Part shown: one piece after another, positions 45,170 through 54,326 of the stretch | Position numbering within the stretch: the stretch's first letter is position 1 | Layout of the letters: each line of letters starts with the position of its first letter | Origin: Mycobacterium parmense | Lineage (GTDB): Bacteria; Actinomycetota; Actinomycetes; Mycobacteriales; Mycobacteriaceae | Assembly (NCBI RefSeq): GCF_010730575.1 | Contig: NZ_AP022614.1 | Coordinates: 2,666,001 to 2,730,000 of the forward strand | Length of the DNA stretch: 64,000 nucleotides | Reading direction: 5' to 3' | Position numbers and translations under genes: made by a program | The notes under the pieces: generated by a model | What the model saw: only the letters and a program-made list of their open reading frames with translations | Told to the model about the DNA's origin: nothing | Databases searched by the model: none

Positions 45170-46218
45170 CCACCGCCGCCGACGCGACGGAACTTGCCGC
45201 GGCCGTGGAGGACCGGTTGCGCGAGGTCGCGCGCAGCGTGCGCCGGTCGATGCTCGACGCCATGCCCGACGGCGAGCCCGTTGCCTGGCTCTACGGTCCG
45301 ATGCGCGATTACCCGTCGCGGCCCGGCAAGGCGTTGCGGCCCGCGCTGTGCCTGTCGGCCGGCCGCGCGTTCGGGGGGAACCCCGACGACCTACTGGGCA
45401 TAGCCGTCGCAATCGAGTTGTTGCACAACGCTTTCCTGGTGCACGACGACATCGCCGACGGCAGCGAGATGCGCCGCGGGCGCCCCACCCTGGCGGCCGC
45501 ACACGGTCTGGCGGTGGCCCTCAACGCCGGGGACGGCCTGGCGATCGTGGCGAACCAGGTGCTGCGCCGGGCGGCCCGTCGCCTCGACCGCGACCTCGCC
45601 GACCTCGTGCTGGCGGAGTTCGACACGATGGCCATGCGCACTCTCGAAGGCCAGGCCACCGAGGCCGGCTGGCAGGCCGACGATGTCGAGAGCCTGGGCC
45701 CGGAGGATTACCTCGAGCTGATCATGCACAAAACCTGCTGGTACACCACGATTCACCCGCTGCGGGTGGGGGCGATGGTGGGTTCGGGCGGCACCGCCGA
45801 CCTGGATCCCCTGGTCCGCTTCGGCTTCCACTTCGGGGCGGCATTCCAGATCCGCGACGACCTGCTGAACCTGATCGGCGACGAGCGGGTGTACGGCAAA
45901 GAGATCCTCGGCGACCTCTACGAGGGGAAGCGGACGCTGGCCCTGGTGCACCTGGCCGCGACCGCACGGGGCGAGGACCGCACCGTGCTGAAGGATTATT
46001 TGCGCAGGACGCGGGTCCAGCGTTCGGAAGTACTCGTTCGGACCATTCGAGCGTTGATGGACGACTACGGCAGCATCGCTTTCACCCGCGAGTACGCCGA
46101 GGGCATCCTGCTGGTCGCCGAGCAGTGTTTCGAGCGGGCCTTCGCGCAGGCGCGACCGGGACCTGATCTGGATTTCCTGCGCGCGCTGGTGCCCTACGTC
46201 TGGGCGCGCTGGCGCTGA
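45166..46218 (+). CDS. E-type polyprenyl diphosphate synthase (GGPP synthase-like)
   Basis: 350-aa trans-isoprenyl diphosphate synthase. The first Asp-rich motif is in [19 protein letters not shown] (about 97-115), and the second region reads [32 protein letters not shown] (about 228-259), where the usual DDxxD is DDLLN. It should condense isopentenyl diphosphate with allylic diphosphates to a C15-C25 product; chain length cannot be read safely. The ATG overlaps the upstream stop. It may feed the FAD oxidoreductase of the divergent arm. Confidence 0.9.
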   Translation: MTTAADATELAAAVEDRLREVARSVRRSMLDAMPDGEPVAWLYGPMRDYPSRPGKALRPALCLSAGRAFGGNPDDLLGIAVAIELLHNAFLVHDDIADGSEMRRGRPTLAAAHGLAVALNAGDGLAIVANQVLRRAARRLDRDLADLVLAEFDTMAMRTLEGQATEAGWQADDVESLGPEDYLELIMHKTCWYTTIHPLRVGAMVGSGGTADLDPLVRFGFHFGAAFQIRDDLLNLIGDERVYGKEILGDLYEGKRTLALVHLAATARGEDRTVLKDYLRRTRVQRSEVLVRTIRALMDDYGSIAFTREYAEGILLVAEQCFERAFAQARPGPDLDFLRALVPYVWARWR

Positions 46219-46238
46219 TCCGCCGCGAGGCGATTGAA

Positions 46239-46274
46239 GAGAATACCTTTGCTTTTTTAGAGAAGGTTATTCTC
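46239..46274. promoter_or_regulatory. Inverted repeat upstream of the acyl-CoA degradation operon
   Basis: GAGAATACCTT (46239-46249) is nearly complementary to AAGGTTATTCTC (46263-46274), and GAGAA-GGTTA-TTCTC (46260-46274) is a perfect inner repeat. It lies 29-64 bp before the thiolase start, in an unusually AT-rich patch. A related TTCTC-N7-GAGAA occurs at about 52619-52641 beside the SDR gene, hinting at a shared regulator. Confidence 0.45.
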
Positions 46275-46302
46275 CTAAGTCGAGAGACGCTTTACGATCG
46301 GT

Positions 46303-47541
46303 GTGATCGAAGGAGCAGACATCGACGCCTGGATTGTCGACGCGGTCCGCACGCCCCGGGGGCGCGGCCGCCCCGACGGAGCCCTGCACGGGGTCCATCC
46401 GCAAGCGCTGTTCGCCCGGTGCCTGACCGCGCTCGCCGACCGCACCGGGTTCGACCCCGGGGACGTCGACGACGTCATCGCCGGCAACGGCATCCTGTCC
46501 GGCGACCACGCCGACGACATCGCGCGCCTGTCTGTCCTGCTGGCCGGCTGGCCCGAGACCGTTCCGGGCATGACGCTCAACCGCTTCTGCGGGTCGGGCC
46601 AGCAGGCCGTCACGGTGGCGGCGTCGGCGGTCGCCGCCGGCGGCGAGCACCTGGTGATCGCCGGGGGCGTCGAGTCGATGTCCCGCTGGGGCGTCACGGT
46701 CGGGGTGCCGACCATAGACGGCGACAACCCGGACCTTCGCGCCCGCTACCCGACTGTGCCGCAGGGCGTCTCGGCCGACCTCATCGCCACGCTCGAGGGC
46801 TTCACCCGCGAGACGGTCGACGCCTACGCCGCGCAGAGCCAGGGCCGGGCCGCCGCTGCCATCGACGAGGGTCGGTTCGACCGCTCGCTGGTCGAGGTGG
46901 CCACGCCGGGCGGCGCCGTCACGACCGACGAGCATCCCCGCCCCGGCACCTCGGCCGAGGCGCTGGGGCGGCTCAGGCCCGCCTTCGCCGCCATGGGCGC
47001 CGCCCGGGCCGACGGCGAGCGCAAGACGTTCGACGAGATCTGCCTCGAGCGCTACCCGGGCATCGACCTCATCGACCATGTTCACCACGCCGGCAACTCG
47101 TCGGGCGTCGTCGACGGGGCCGCCGCCGTGACGGTCGCCTCCTCCGAATGGCTGCGGGCCCACAAGGTCTCGCCGCGCGCGCAGATTCGTGCCGCCGCGG
47201 CCGTCGGCAGCGAACCGGTCATTATGCTCACCGCGCCCGGACCCGCGGCCCACCGCTGCCTGCAACGCGCCGGCATGGACGTCGCCGACATCGACCTGTG
47301 GGAGGTCAACGAGGCCTTCGCCGCCGTTGTGCTCAAGACGATCCGCGACCTCGGCATCGACCCGGGCCGGGTCAACGTCAACGGCGGAGCGATCGCGCTG
47401 GGCCACCCCATCGGCGCCACCGGCGCGATGCTGATCGGCACGGTTCTCGACGAGCTCGAACGCCGCGACCTGACAACGGGATTGGTGACCATGTGCACCG
47501 GCGGCGGGATGGGCACCGCGACCATCGTCGAACGGCTGTGA
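46303..47541 (+). CDS. Acetyl-CoA acyltransferase (thiolase, FadA type)
   Basis: 412-aa thiolase carrying all catalytic motifs: nucleophile Cys in [13 protein letters not shown] (about 86-98), [10 protein letters not shown] (about 335), [15 protein letters not shown] with His (about 366-380) and [11 protein letters not shown] with the second Cys (about 398-408). It cleaves 3-ketoacyl-CoA in the last step of beta-oxidation. GTG 46303 starts the gene. The stop overlaps the enoyl-CoA hydratase start by GTGA, so this is the first gene of a coupled four-gene operon. Confidence 0.92.
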   Translation: MIEGADIDAWIVDAVRTPRGRGRPDGALHGVHPQALFARCLTALADRTGFDPGDVDDVIAGNGILSGDHADDIARLSVLLAGWPETVPGMTLNRFCGSGQQAVTVAASAVAAGGEHLVIAGGVESMSRWGVTVGVPTIDGDNPDLRARYPTVPQGVSADLIATLEGFTRETVDAYAAQSQGRAAAAIDEGRFDRSLVEVATPGGAVTTDEHPRPGTSAEALGRLRPAFAAMGAARADGERKTFDEICLERYPGIDLIDHVHHAGNSSGVVDGAAAVTVASSEWLRAHKVSPRAQIRAAAAVGSEPVIMLTAPGPAAHRCLQRAGMDVADIDLWEVNEAFAAVVLKTIRDLGIDPGRVNVNGGAIALGHPIGATGAMLIGTVLDELERRDLTTGLVTMCTGGGMGTATIVERL

Positions 47542-48320
47542 CGGTGCCGGGCACCCTGGAGGTGGACCGCCCGCACGACGGAGTCGTCGTCGTGCGGCTG
47601 AACCGCCCGAAATCCCTCAACGCCATCAACGAGGCGATGCAGACCGAATTGCTCCAGCGGCTGGCCGAATTGGCGGTCGACCGCTGCACGCGCGCCGTCG
47701 TGCTGACCGGCGCCGGGCGCGGCTTCTGCGCGGGCATCGACATGCGCGACTTCGGGCCCGGCGTGCCCGGACCCGACGCGCCCGCGCTGGACCGGATGCG
47801 CTTCCAGGAGAAGATGGCGGCCCTCGCGGAGGCCGTACGCGCGCTGCCGCAACCCGTGATCGCGGCGGTCAACGGCCCGTGTGTCGGCGCGGGTTTCGCG
47901 TTGTGCCTGGCATCCGACCTCCGGATCTGTTCGGCGACGGCATCGTTCGGCAACGCCGCCATCCTGCTCGGGCTGTCCGGCGCCGAGATGGGCATGAGCT
48001 ACCACCTGCCGCGTATCGTCGGCACCAGCGTGGCCGCCGACTGGATGCTCACCGGGCGCACCGTGTCGGCCGCCGAGGCGGACCGGCGCGGCCTGGTCAG
48101 TGAGGTCGTCGAGCCGGACCGGCTGGCCGGCCGCGCCGTGGAGCTGGCCCGGCTGATCGCGGGACACGCGCCGCTGGCCACCGAGCTGACCAAGCGGGCC
48201 CTGCAGGTCAACACCGACGCCGCCGGCCTGTCCCCGGCGCTGGAACTGGAGAACCGCAATCAGGTGATCAGCCACGCCACCGAGGAGGCGGCGCGACGCC
48301 GCGCGAAGTGGTCCTCGTGA
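47538..48320 (+). CDS. Enoyl-CoA hydratase/isomerase
   Basis: 260-aa crotonase-fold enzyme. Oxyanion-hole segments are [17 protein letters not shown] (about 58-74) and [21 protein letters not shown] (about 111-131). [18 protein letters not shown] (about 145) is the active-site loop, with one clear acidic residue (Glu) where hydratases usually have a pair. It hydrates 2-enoyl-CoA or isomerises it. GTG 47538 overlaps the thiolase stop, and the TGA overlaps the next GTG. Confidence 0.9.
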   Translation: MTVPGTLEVDRPHDGVVVVRLNRPKSLNAINEAMQTELLQRLAELAVDRCTRAVVLTGAGRGFCAGIDMRDFGPGVPGPDAPALDRMRFQEKMAALAEAVRALPQPVIAAVNGPCVGAGFALCLASDLRICSATASFGNAAILLGLSGAEMGMSYHLPRIVGTSVAADWMLTGRTVSAAEADRRGLVSEVVEPDRLAGRAVELARLIAGHAPLATELTKRALQVNTDAAGLSPALELENRNQVISHATEEAARRRAKWSS

Positions 48321-49459
48321 CGGGCCCGCTGCGCGGCGTGCGCGTCGTCATGATGGGCGGCCTGGGGCCGGCGCCGTTCTGCGGGATGCTGCTGGGAGAC
48401 CTGGGCGCCGACGTCGTGCGCGTCGACAGCCTCGCGGGTGTGGACGGCGGGCTGCCCATCGACTACACCGTTCGCCGCGGTGAGCGGTCCCTGGCCGCCG
48501 ACCTGAAGGATCCCCGGGGCGCAGACCTGGTGCGCCGGTTGGCCGCCGGCGCCGACGCGTTCGTCGACGTGTACCGGCCCGGCGTGGCCGAGCGGCTCGG
48601 CATCGGCCCGGACGCGCTGCGCGGGCAGAACCCTCGCCTCGTGTACGCCCGGATGACGGGCTACGGGCAGGACGGCCCGCTGGCCGGGCACGCCGGCCAC
48701 GACATCAACTACCTTGCGGTGACCGGCGCCCTGCACGGCATCGGGCCCGCGGAGGCGCCGGTGCCACCGCTGAACCTGGTCGCCGACTATGGTGGCGGCG
48801 CAATGCTGTTGGCCGTCGGGCTGTTGAGCGCGATCCTCGAGGCCCGCGAGTCCGGCACCGGGCAGGTGCTCGACGTCGCGATGGTCGACGGCGTCGCGAC
48901 GCTGCTGGCACCGTATTTCGGCATGCTGCGGGCCGGCACGTGGCGAGACCGGCGGCAGGACAACCTGCTCGACGGCGGCGCCCACTTCTACGGCGTGTAC
49001 ACCACCGCCGACGGCGGCCACATGGCCGTCGGCGCGATGGAGCCGAAGTTCTACGCCGAACTGTGCGCCCGGCTCGGCGTCGACGTGCCGCAGGACGACG
49101 ACCAGCCCGAGACCTGGGCGGCGCACCGCGCCGTCCTGGCCGCACGCTTCGCCGAGCGGACCCGCGACGAGTGGCAGCGGCTGCTGGACTCGCCGGGATG
49201 CTGTGCCACACCGGTCTTTTCGCTTATCGAGGCCATGCGGCATCCGCACCTCGTCGCCAGGCAGACCTTCGTCGACGTGGACGGCATCACCCAGCCGGCG
49301 CCGGCGCCCCGCTTCTCGCGCACACCGGCGGCGGCGCCGTCGTCGCCGTCACTGCCCGGCGACCACACGCGTGAGCTGTTGCGCGAGATGGGTTTCGACG
49401 CCGACGCAATTGCCGGGTTGACCGACGCCGGCGTCGTCGCACAGAGCAGGAAGGGTTAA
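48317..49459 (+). CDS. CaiB/BaiF-family protein, alpha-methylacyl-CoA racemase-like
   Basis: 380-aa family III CoA-transferase-fold protein. The residues that form the racemase site of M. tuberculosis Mcr are conserved: His/Asp in [12 protein letters not shown] (about 122-133), Asp in [11 protein letters not shown] and Glu in [11 protein letters not shown]. It is therefore predicted to epimerise 2-methylacyl-CoA so that branched side chains can enter beta-oxidation, rather than transfer CoA. GTG 48317 is chosen for its GTGA overlap with the hydratase stop; GTG 48308 is in frame. It lies 3 bp before the dehydrogenase gene. Confidence 0.88.
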   Translation: MTGPLRGVRVVMMGGLGPAPFCGMLLGDLGADVVRVDSLAGVDGGLPIDYTVRRGERSLAADLKDPRGADLVRRLAAGADAFVDVYRPGVAERLGIGPDALRGQNPRLVYARMTGYGQDGPLAGHAGHDINYLAVTGALHGIGPAEAPVPPLNLVADYGGGAMLLAVGLLSAILEARESGTGQVLDVAMVDGVATLLAPYFGMLRAGTWRDRRQDNLLDGGAHFYGVYTTADGGHMAVGAMEPKFYAELCARLGVDVPQDDDQPETWAAHRAVLAARFAERTRDEWQRLLDSPGCCATPVFSLIEAMRHPHLVARQTFVDVDGITQPAPAPRFSRTPAAAPSSPSLPGDHTRELLREMGFDADAIAGLTDAGVVAQSRKG

Positions 49460-49462
49460 CAG

Positions 49463-50758
49463 ATGTCGTGGGACTTCTCCACCGACCCGGAGTGGGCGGC
49501 ACAGCTGAAGTGGGTCGAGGACTTCGTGCGCGAGGAGTGCGAACCGATCGACCTGATCGTCAAGGAGTCGCATGACCTGAACGACCCGGTGCGCCAGGCG
49601 CTGATCCCGCCGCTGCAGGAAATGGTGAAGGAGCGCGGGTTGTGGGCCACTCACCTCGGTCCGCATCTGGGCGGTCCGGGCTACGGGCAGGTGAAGCTGG
49701 CGCTGCTCAACGAGATCCTGGGCCGCTCGGAGTGCGCGCCGATCGTGTTCGGCTCGCAGGCCCCCGATTCGGGCAACAGCGAGATCCTGGCGCACTACGG
49801 CACACCGGAGCTCAAGGCCCGCTACCTCGAGCCGCTGCTGGACAACCGGATCGTCTCGTGCTTCTCGATGACCGAGCCGCAGGGCGGCGCGGACCCCAAG
49901 GTGTTCCGCACCACCGCGGTGCCCGACGGGGATCACTGGGTCATCAACGGGGAGAAGTGGTTTTCGTCGTTCGCGTCGATGGCGTCGTTCCTCATCGTGA
50001 TGGCGATGACCGATCCGGAGGCGCCGCCCTATCAGCGTTACTCGATGTTCGTCGTCCCCGGCGACACCCCCGGCATCAACGTGCTGCGCGACGTCGGGCT
50101 GGGGTACCAGCCGCTCGGCGGCGGGCGTGAGGGATACGTGCGGTACGAGAACGTGCGCGTGCCCGCCGATCACATGCTGGGCCCGCGCGGCGGGGCCTTC
50201 GTCGTTGCGCAGACCCGCCTGGGCGGCGGGCGGATTCACCACGCCATGCGCACGGTGGGCCTGGTCCGGCGCATCTTCGACATGATCTGCGAGCGCGCGG
50301 TGTCGCGCTACACCCAGGGCGAGGTGCTGGCCAACAAGCAGCTCGTCCAGGAGATGGTCGCCGACTCGTGGATGGAGATCGAGGCCTTCCGCCTGCTGAC
50401 CCTGCAAACCGCTTGGAAGATCGACCAATTCAACGACTACAAGGCTGTGCGGGCCGACATCTCGGCGGTCAAGGCGATGATGCAGAAGGTGCTGCACGAC
50501 GTGTCGTCGCGGGCGCTGCAGCTGCACGGGTCGCTGGGCACCACCCACGAGATGCCGTTCGTGCAGTACCTGGTGGAATCGTTCGTGCTCGGGCTCGCCG
50601 ACGGCCCGACGGAGGTGCACAAGGTGACGCTGGCGCGCATGCTGCTCAAGGATCGCGCGCCGTCGCCCGACCTGTTTCCCTCCGAGCATCTGCTGCGGCT
50701 GCGCGCGGCGGCGGAGGCGAAGTTTGCCGACAAGCTGGCGGGCATCCCCCGCGGCTAG
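49463..50758 (+). CDS. Acyl-CoA dehydrogenase of the ACAD10/11 type
   Basis: 431-aa FAD acyl-CoA dehydrogenase. Motifs are SCFSMTEPQGGADPKVFRTTA (about 132-152), WVINGEKWFSSFAS, the LGGGRIHHAMRTVGLVRRIFDMICERA helix, LQLHGSLGTTHEMPFVQYLVESF and ADGPTEVHKVTLARMLLK. The GGGRIHHAMR segment and overall pattern fit the ACAD10/11 clade. In eukaryotic ACAD10/11 an APH-like kinase is fused to this enzyme; here a kinase gene faces it tail to tail. The ATG at 49463 follows AGGAAGG. Last gene of the coupled operon. Confidence 0.9.
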   Translation: MSWDFSTDPEWAAQLKWVEDFVREECEPIDLIVKESHDLNDPVRQALIPPLQEMVKERGLWATHLGPHLGGPGYGQVKLALLNEILGRSECAPIVFGSQAPDSGNSEILAHYGTPELKARYLEPLLDNRIVSCFSMTEPQGGADPKVFRTTAVPDGDHWVINGEKWFSSFASMASFLIVMAMTDPEAPPYQRYSMFVVPGDTPGINVLRDVGLGYQPLGGGREGYVRYENVRVPADHMLGPRGGAFVVAQTRLGGGRIHHAMRTVGLVRRIFDMICERAVSRYTQGEVLANKQLVQEMVADSWMEIEAFRLLTLQTAWKIDQFNDYKAVRADISAVKAMMQKVLHDVSSRALQLHGSLGTTHEMPFVQYLVESFVLGLADGPTEVHKVTLARMLLKDRAPSPDLFPSEHLLRLRAAAEAKFADKLAGIPRG

Positions 50759-50840
50759 CGCCCCCTTCCACCGCGAGTGCGCGTGTCTGTACGCGACACG
50801 CCGTTTGAACGTGGCATTATGCGTCCACTCGTCACTGGGC

Positions 50841-51788
50841 TCAGCGGCCCAGCATCGTCGCGGCTCGGGTCAGCAATCGCGGCAGCGCCCCCGCCATGGC
50901 CTCCAGTTCGGCTCGCGGCGAAGGCCTTCGGCGGTTGTGCTTGACGATCAGCGACCAGGTCGCGGCCGACTTGTAACACGCCAGCGCGCAAAACCACGCC
51001 AGGTCGGCCACGTCGCAGCCCAGCTCGCGCTCGTAGATCCGGGCCAGCTCCGCGACCGGCGGGGCGACATCGTCGTGCGAAACACGTTGGTAGGTCTGCG
51101 GATCGGAGTTGATCAGAAACCAGCCGGCGTCGATGCGCGGGTCCCCCACCGACCAGATCTCCCAATCGATCACGGCTAGGATGCGCGTCCCGACGGCCAG
51201 CAGGTTTCCCAGCCGGAAGTCGCCGTGCACCACGGCGGGCCCCATCGGGGCCGGCAGCCAACCCAGTAGCGCGTCGCGCACGTCCTGCCAGCCGGGCACC
51301 AGCGTGGCGTCGACGGTCCGCAGCGTGTCCGACCAGCGACGCACCTCGGCGGCCGCATCGGTAACCGGCTCACCGCCCAGCCCGAGGCCGCCCGGCGAGA
51401 CCAGGTGCAGCGCGGCCATGGCCCGCGACGCGTTGCGGTAACGCTCGGCCAGGCCGGGTGCGGGCACGCAGCCGTCGAACAGTGGTTCCAGGCATTCGCC
51501 TTCTACGTGCGACATCACGAACAGCGGCGGGTCATCTACGTCCTCCCACAACACCTCCGGGACCGGAACCGGGCCAGCGGCAAGCGCTTTCATGATGCGG
51601 GCCTGGCGCAGGACGTCACGATGGCCGACGGGTGCGACGCCCGGCGGGGCGACCTTGATCACCACCGCCCGCCCGTCGCGCATACCCCGGAAGGTGAGGC
51701 TGGACGCGCCCCCGTCGACCCCGGCGACGTCGGTGACGCCGGCGGCGGCGAGTCGCCGTCGCAGCTCGGTGAGATCGAGTTCGGGCAT
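50841..51788 (-). CDS. APH-family kinase (phosphotransferase, ACAD10/11 kinase-like)
   Basis: 315-aa aminoglycoside-phosphotransferase-fold kinase. The catalytic loop is VVHGDFRLGNLL (about 195-206, HGDxxxxN), and the metal Asp is in VIDWEIWSVGDPRID (about 214-228). The nucleotide Lys is in AVVIKVAPPG (about 45). It is unlikely to be an antibiotic kinase: the family in lipid-degradation clusters phosphorylates hydroxyacyl-CoA. With the convergent ACAD10/11-type dehydrogenase this suggests 4-hydroxyacid catabolism. The start directly abuts the stop of the upstream SDR gene. Confidence 0.86.
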   Translation of the reverse strand: MPELDLTELRRRLAAAGVTDVAGVDGGASSLTFRGMRDGRAVVIKVAPPGVAPVGHRDVLRQARIMKALAAGPVPVPEVLWEDVDDPPLFVMSHVEGECLEPLFDGCVPAPGLAERYRNASRAMAALHLVSPGGLGLGGEPVTDAAAEVRRWSDTLRTVDATLVPGWQDVRDALLGWLPAPMGPAVVHGDFRLGNLLAVGTRILAVIDWEIWSVGDPRIDAGWFLINSDPQTYQRVSHDDVAPPVAELARIYERELGCDVADLAWFCALACYKSAATWSLIVKHNRRRPSPRAELEAMAGALPRLLTRAATMLGR

Positions 51789-52589
51789 TCAGCCGGCGGG
51801 CTGGAACCCGCCGACTTCGGCGAGGAACTTCTGCGTGTGCGCGATGCGCCCGGTGAGGGTCTTCGGGTCGCCGGTGCACAACCGGAAGGCGGTCTCGGTG
51901 ATCAGTTCGATGTCCTCGGTGTCGGTCTTGGCCAGGTCGAGCGTGCCCGCCCCCGGGGTGGCCACCGGATTGGAGGGAGCCGCGGCGTTGACGGCGATGC
52001 CGTCGTCGTACAGCTCGGCGGCAAGGCTTTTCGTCAAACGGTTCAGCGCGGCCTTGGCCGTCCCGTAGACGCCGAAGCCCGCGGTCCGGTCGAACTCCGA
52101 GAACGGCGGCCCGGGCGGCAGGTCGCCGCCCACCGAGGTCAGGTTCAGGATCCAGCCCCGCCCGCGCTCGCGCATCGCGGGGATCGCCAGCTGCGCCAGG
52201 TGCAGCGGCCCCAGGACGTGCATCTCGATCATCAGCCGCGCCCGCCGGTCCGGGAACGTGTCCAGGGGCCGCAGAAACGTCACCGCGGCGTTGTTCACCA
52301 GAATGTCGGGGGCGCCGACCGTGTCCACGACCTCCGCGTACAGCCGCTCGCGCTCGTCGGCCCGCGACAGGTCCGCCTGCACCGCCACGGCCCGCCCGCC
52401 GGCGGCGACAATCTCGTCGCGGGTCTGGTGCAGCGAGCCCTGGTATTTGGGGTCGGGGTCCATGGTGCGGGCGGTCAACGCCACAGTTGCGCCGCGGGCC
52501 GCGAGCCGCCCGGCGATCGCCTTTCCCAGCCCCCGGCTGCTGCCGGTGACCAGCGCCACCATCCCGTCACAGCATCGGTCAGCGGTCAT
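51789..52589 (-). CDS. Short-chain dehydrogenase
   Basis: 266-aa SDR: VTGSSRGLGKAIAG (about 14-27), ILVNNAAVTFL, NLTSVGGD with Ser, and YGTAKAALNRLTKSLA with catalytic Tyr and Lys (YxxxK). The C-terminus is variable and gives no substrate clue. It is the first gene of a two-gene unit with the kinase; the TGA is followed immediately by the kinase ATG. A TTCTC/GAGAA repeat upstream echoes the one before the thiolase operon. Confidence 0.87.
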   Translation of the reverse strand: MTADRCCDGMVALVTGSSRGLGKAIAGRLAARGATVALTARTMDPDPKYQGSLHQTRDEIVAAGGRAVAVQADLSRADERERLYAEVVDTVGAPDILVNNAAVTFLRPLDTFPDRRARLMIEMHVLGPLHLAQLAIPAMRERGRGWILNLTSVGGDLPPGPPFSEFDRTAGFGVYGTAKAALNRLTKSLAAELYDDGIAVNAAAPSNPVATPGAGTLDLAKTDTEDIELITETAFRLCTGDPKTLTGRIAHTQKFLAEVGGFQPAG

Positions 52590-52640
52590 CGTCGACCTCC
52601 TCGGTCCCCAGCGGAAACCCCTTCTCCTATTCAGAGAATG

Positions 52641-53066
52641 TCATTGCCGCCGCTTGCTGCCGAGTATAGGCAGGGCATCGAACGAATATCTGCCCCCGCC
52701 CAGGAAAACAAGCAGGAAGAACCCGAAGCAGAAGAGGATGGACAGGCTGCCGCCGTTGCCCGCCGGCGGGTCGGCGACGGGCCACAGGGCCCGCGGCTGG
52801 TGCTGCCAGAAGTAGGCGACCGCCATCTGCCCCGAGGCGACGAAAGCCGCAGCGCGGGTGAACAGCCCGCCGGCGATGAGCAGCCCCGCGACGATCTCGA
52901 TCACACCGGCGTACCAGCCGGGCCAGGAACCGAATTCGACGCGAACCGGCGACCGGACCGGCCAGTCGAAGATGGTCCTCGTGCCGTACGCGGCGAACAG
53001 CAGGCCGTAGACCAACCGGAACAGGCTCAGCACGGCCGGTGCGCAGCGGGCCAGAGCGTTCGTCAC
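52641..53066 (-). CDS. DoxX-family membrane protein (Rv3064c position)
   Basis: 141-aa integral membrane protein with four hydrophobic segments: FRLVYGLLFAAYGTRTI, YAGVIEIVAGLLIAGGLFTRAAAFVASGQMAVAYFW, and LSILFCFGFFLLVFLGGGRYSFDAL. GVIEIVAGLLIAGG and the final GRYSFDA are DoxX hallmarks. Some mycobacterial DoxX proteins join membrane oxidoreductase complexes; the role here is unknown. GTG 53066 is the start. Length and position agree with Rv3064c, so it marks the distal edge of the cstA-proximal island. Confidence 0.85.
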   Translation of the reverse strand: MTNALARCAPAVLSLFRLVYGLLFAAYGTRTIFDWPVRSPVRVEFGSWPGWYAGVIEIVAGLLIAGGLFTRAAAFVASGQMAVAYFWQHQPRALWPVADPPAGNGGSLSILFCFGFFLLVFLGGGRYSFDALPILGSKRRQ

Positions 53067-53273
53067 ACCGCCGAGGTTACGGCGGAAACCCAGCCGAGCA
53101 CGACGCCGCCACAACCGCTGCCGGCTCGATGCCGTGTGGTGGCACGACGCCGCCAACGATGCCGGCTCCCCGAGCACGTCGCTGACGTCCAACCGCAACG
53201 GCTGCGCACCACGCGGCCATGGATTGCCAAAGTACCCCGTACTCTCGGTCTGCTCCCCGATGAAGGAGACGCT

Positions 53274-53597
53274 GTGACGTATCTGTTCCTGCTCTGCGCG
53301 ATCTTCGCGGAAGTGGCCGCGACCAGCCTGCTCAAGAGCACCGAGGGTTTCAGCCGGCCGTGGCCGACCGTCGCCTGTCTGGCCGGCTACGCGGTCTCCT
53401 TCCTGCTGCTCGCGCTGTCGATCTCCCGGGGCATGCAGACCGACGTCGCCTACGCGCTGTGGTCGGCGATCGGCACGGCGACCATCGTGGCAATCGCCGT
53501 CGTGTTTCTCGGCTCCCCGGTGTCGGTCGCCAAGGTCGTCGGCGTCGGCCTCATCATCGCCGGGGTGGTCACGCTGAACCTGACCGGCGCGCACTGA
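53274..53597 (+). CDS. mmr: Small multidrug resistance (SMR) transporter Mmr
   Basis: 107-aa EmrE-type proton antiporter with four transmembrane helices, the Rv3065 orthologue, nearly identical in motifs: YLFLLCAIFAEVAATSLLKSTEGF with the essential membrane Glu (about residue 13), MQTDVAYALWSAIGTATI and VKVVGVGLIIAGVVTLNL-like end. It exports lipophilic cations. GTG 53274 follows GAAGGAG. It is divergent from the DoxX gene, as in M. tuberculosis. Confidence 0.95.
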   Translation: MTYLFLLCAIFAEVAATSLLKSTEGFSRPWPTVACLAGYAVSFLLLALSISRGMQTDVAYALWSAIGTATIVAIAVVFLGSPVSVAKVVGVGLIIAGVVTLNLTGAH

Positions 53598-53624
53598 CGT
53601 AACGGACGCGCGCTCTTTTCGGAC

Positions 53625-54326
53625 ATGCATACCGTGACCAGGGTCCGCATCGCGGCGGCGTGCACCGCCGCTGCCGCCGCGCTGGCGCTGACGGCCGGGA
53701 CGGCCCACGCGGCGCCCGACGCGCCGACCGGCATCGGCACCCTCTACGGCGACCCCGCCGCCGCCGCGAAGTTCTGGCGCTACCAGCAGTACGACGACGA
53801 CTGCGTCGAGATGGCCGTCGCCGACGTGGTCGGCGAATTGACCGGTGCGGCACCCGCCGAGCAGGCCGTGATCAAGGTGGCGCAGTCGACCCGCAGCACC
53901 GCGCATTCCGGTCCCGTCTACGTCAAGCCCAGGAAGCACAAGTCCGGTGACGGCACGTCCTTCGACGACGAGCCGGCCCTGCTGGCGCACTACGGCTTCC
54001 ACGCGGTCAGCACCGACAAACCGCGCGCGGCGACGACCGGCGTCCCGACGGGCATGCGGGCGCTCGAGCAGGACCTCGCCGCGGGCCGCAAGGTGATCGC
54101 CGGGGTCAATTCCGAGGTGCTCTGGCGCGAGCCGGTCGAGGACAAGACGGCCGACGGCGAACCCGAGGCCAACCACGCCGTCGTGGTGACCGGTGTCGAC
54201 ACCGCGGCCGCGGTCGTGCATCTCAACGACAGCGGCAGCGAGGTGGGCCGCGACGAGCAGGTGCCGATCGACCTCTTCATGCGCTCGTGGGACACCAGCG
54301 ACGAGCAGATGACCGTCACCGGTTAG
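53625..54326 (+). CDS. Secreted C39-like papain-fold protein
   Basis: 233-aa exported protein. A signal peptide ends at AGTAHA-A (about residue 29). The mature part resembles the peptidase C39-like fold: candidate nucleophile Cys in YQQYDDDCVEMAVADVVGELTG (about 62), His in EANHAVVVTGVD (about 184) and Asn/Asp in VHLNDSGSEVGRD. The usual preceding Gln may be displaced, so protease activity is not assured. It lies 27 bp after mmr. Not recognised as an Rv3066/Rv3067 homologue, so conserved order ends here. Confidence 0.75.
   Translation: MHTVTRVRIAAACTAAAAALALTAGTAHAAPDAPTGIGTLYGDPAAAAKFWRYQQYDDDCVEMAVADVVGELTGAAPAEQAVIKVAQSTRSTAHSGPVYVKPRKHKSGDGTSFDDEPALLAHYGFHAVSTDKPRAATTGVPTGMRALEQDLAAGRKVIAGVNSEVLWREPVEDKTADGEPEANHAVVVTGVDTAAAVVHLNDSGSEVGRDEQVPIDLFMRSWDTSDEQMTVTG

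Noticed and set aside
50841..51788. APH-fold kinase considered as an aminoglycoside-resistance gene
   Set aside because: Context (ACAD10/11-type dehydrogenase, SDR, racemase) and absence of resistance-island features point to acyl metabolism.
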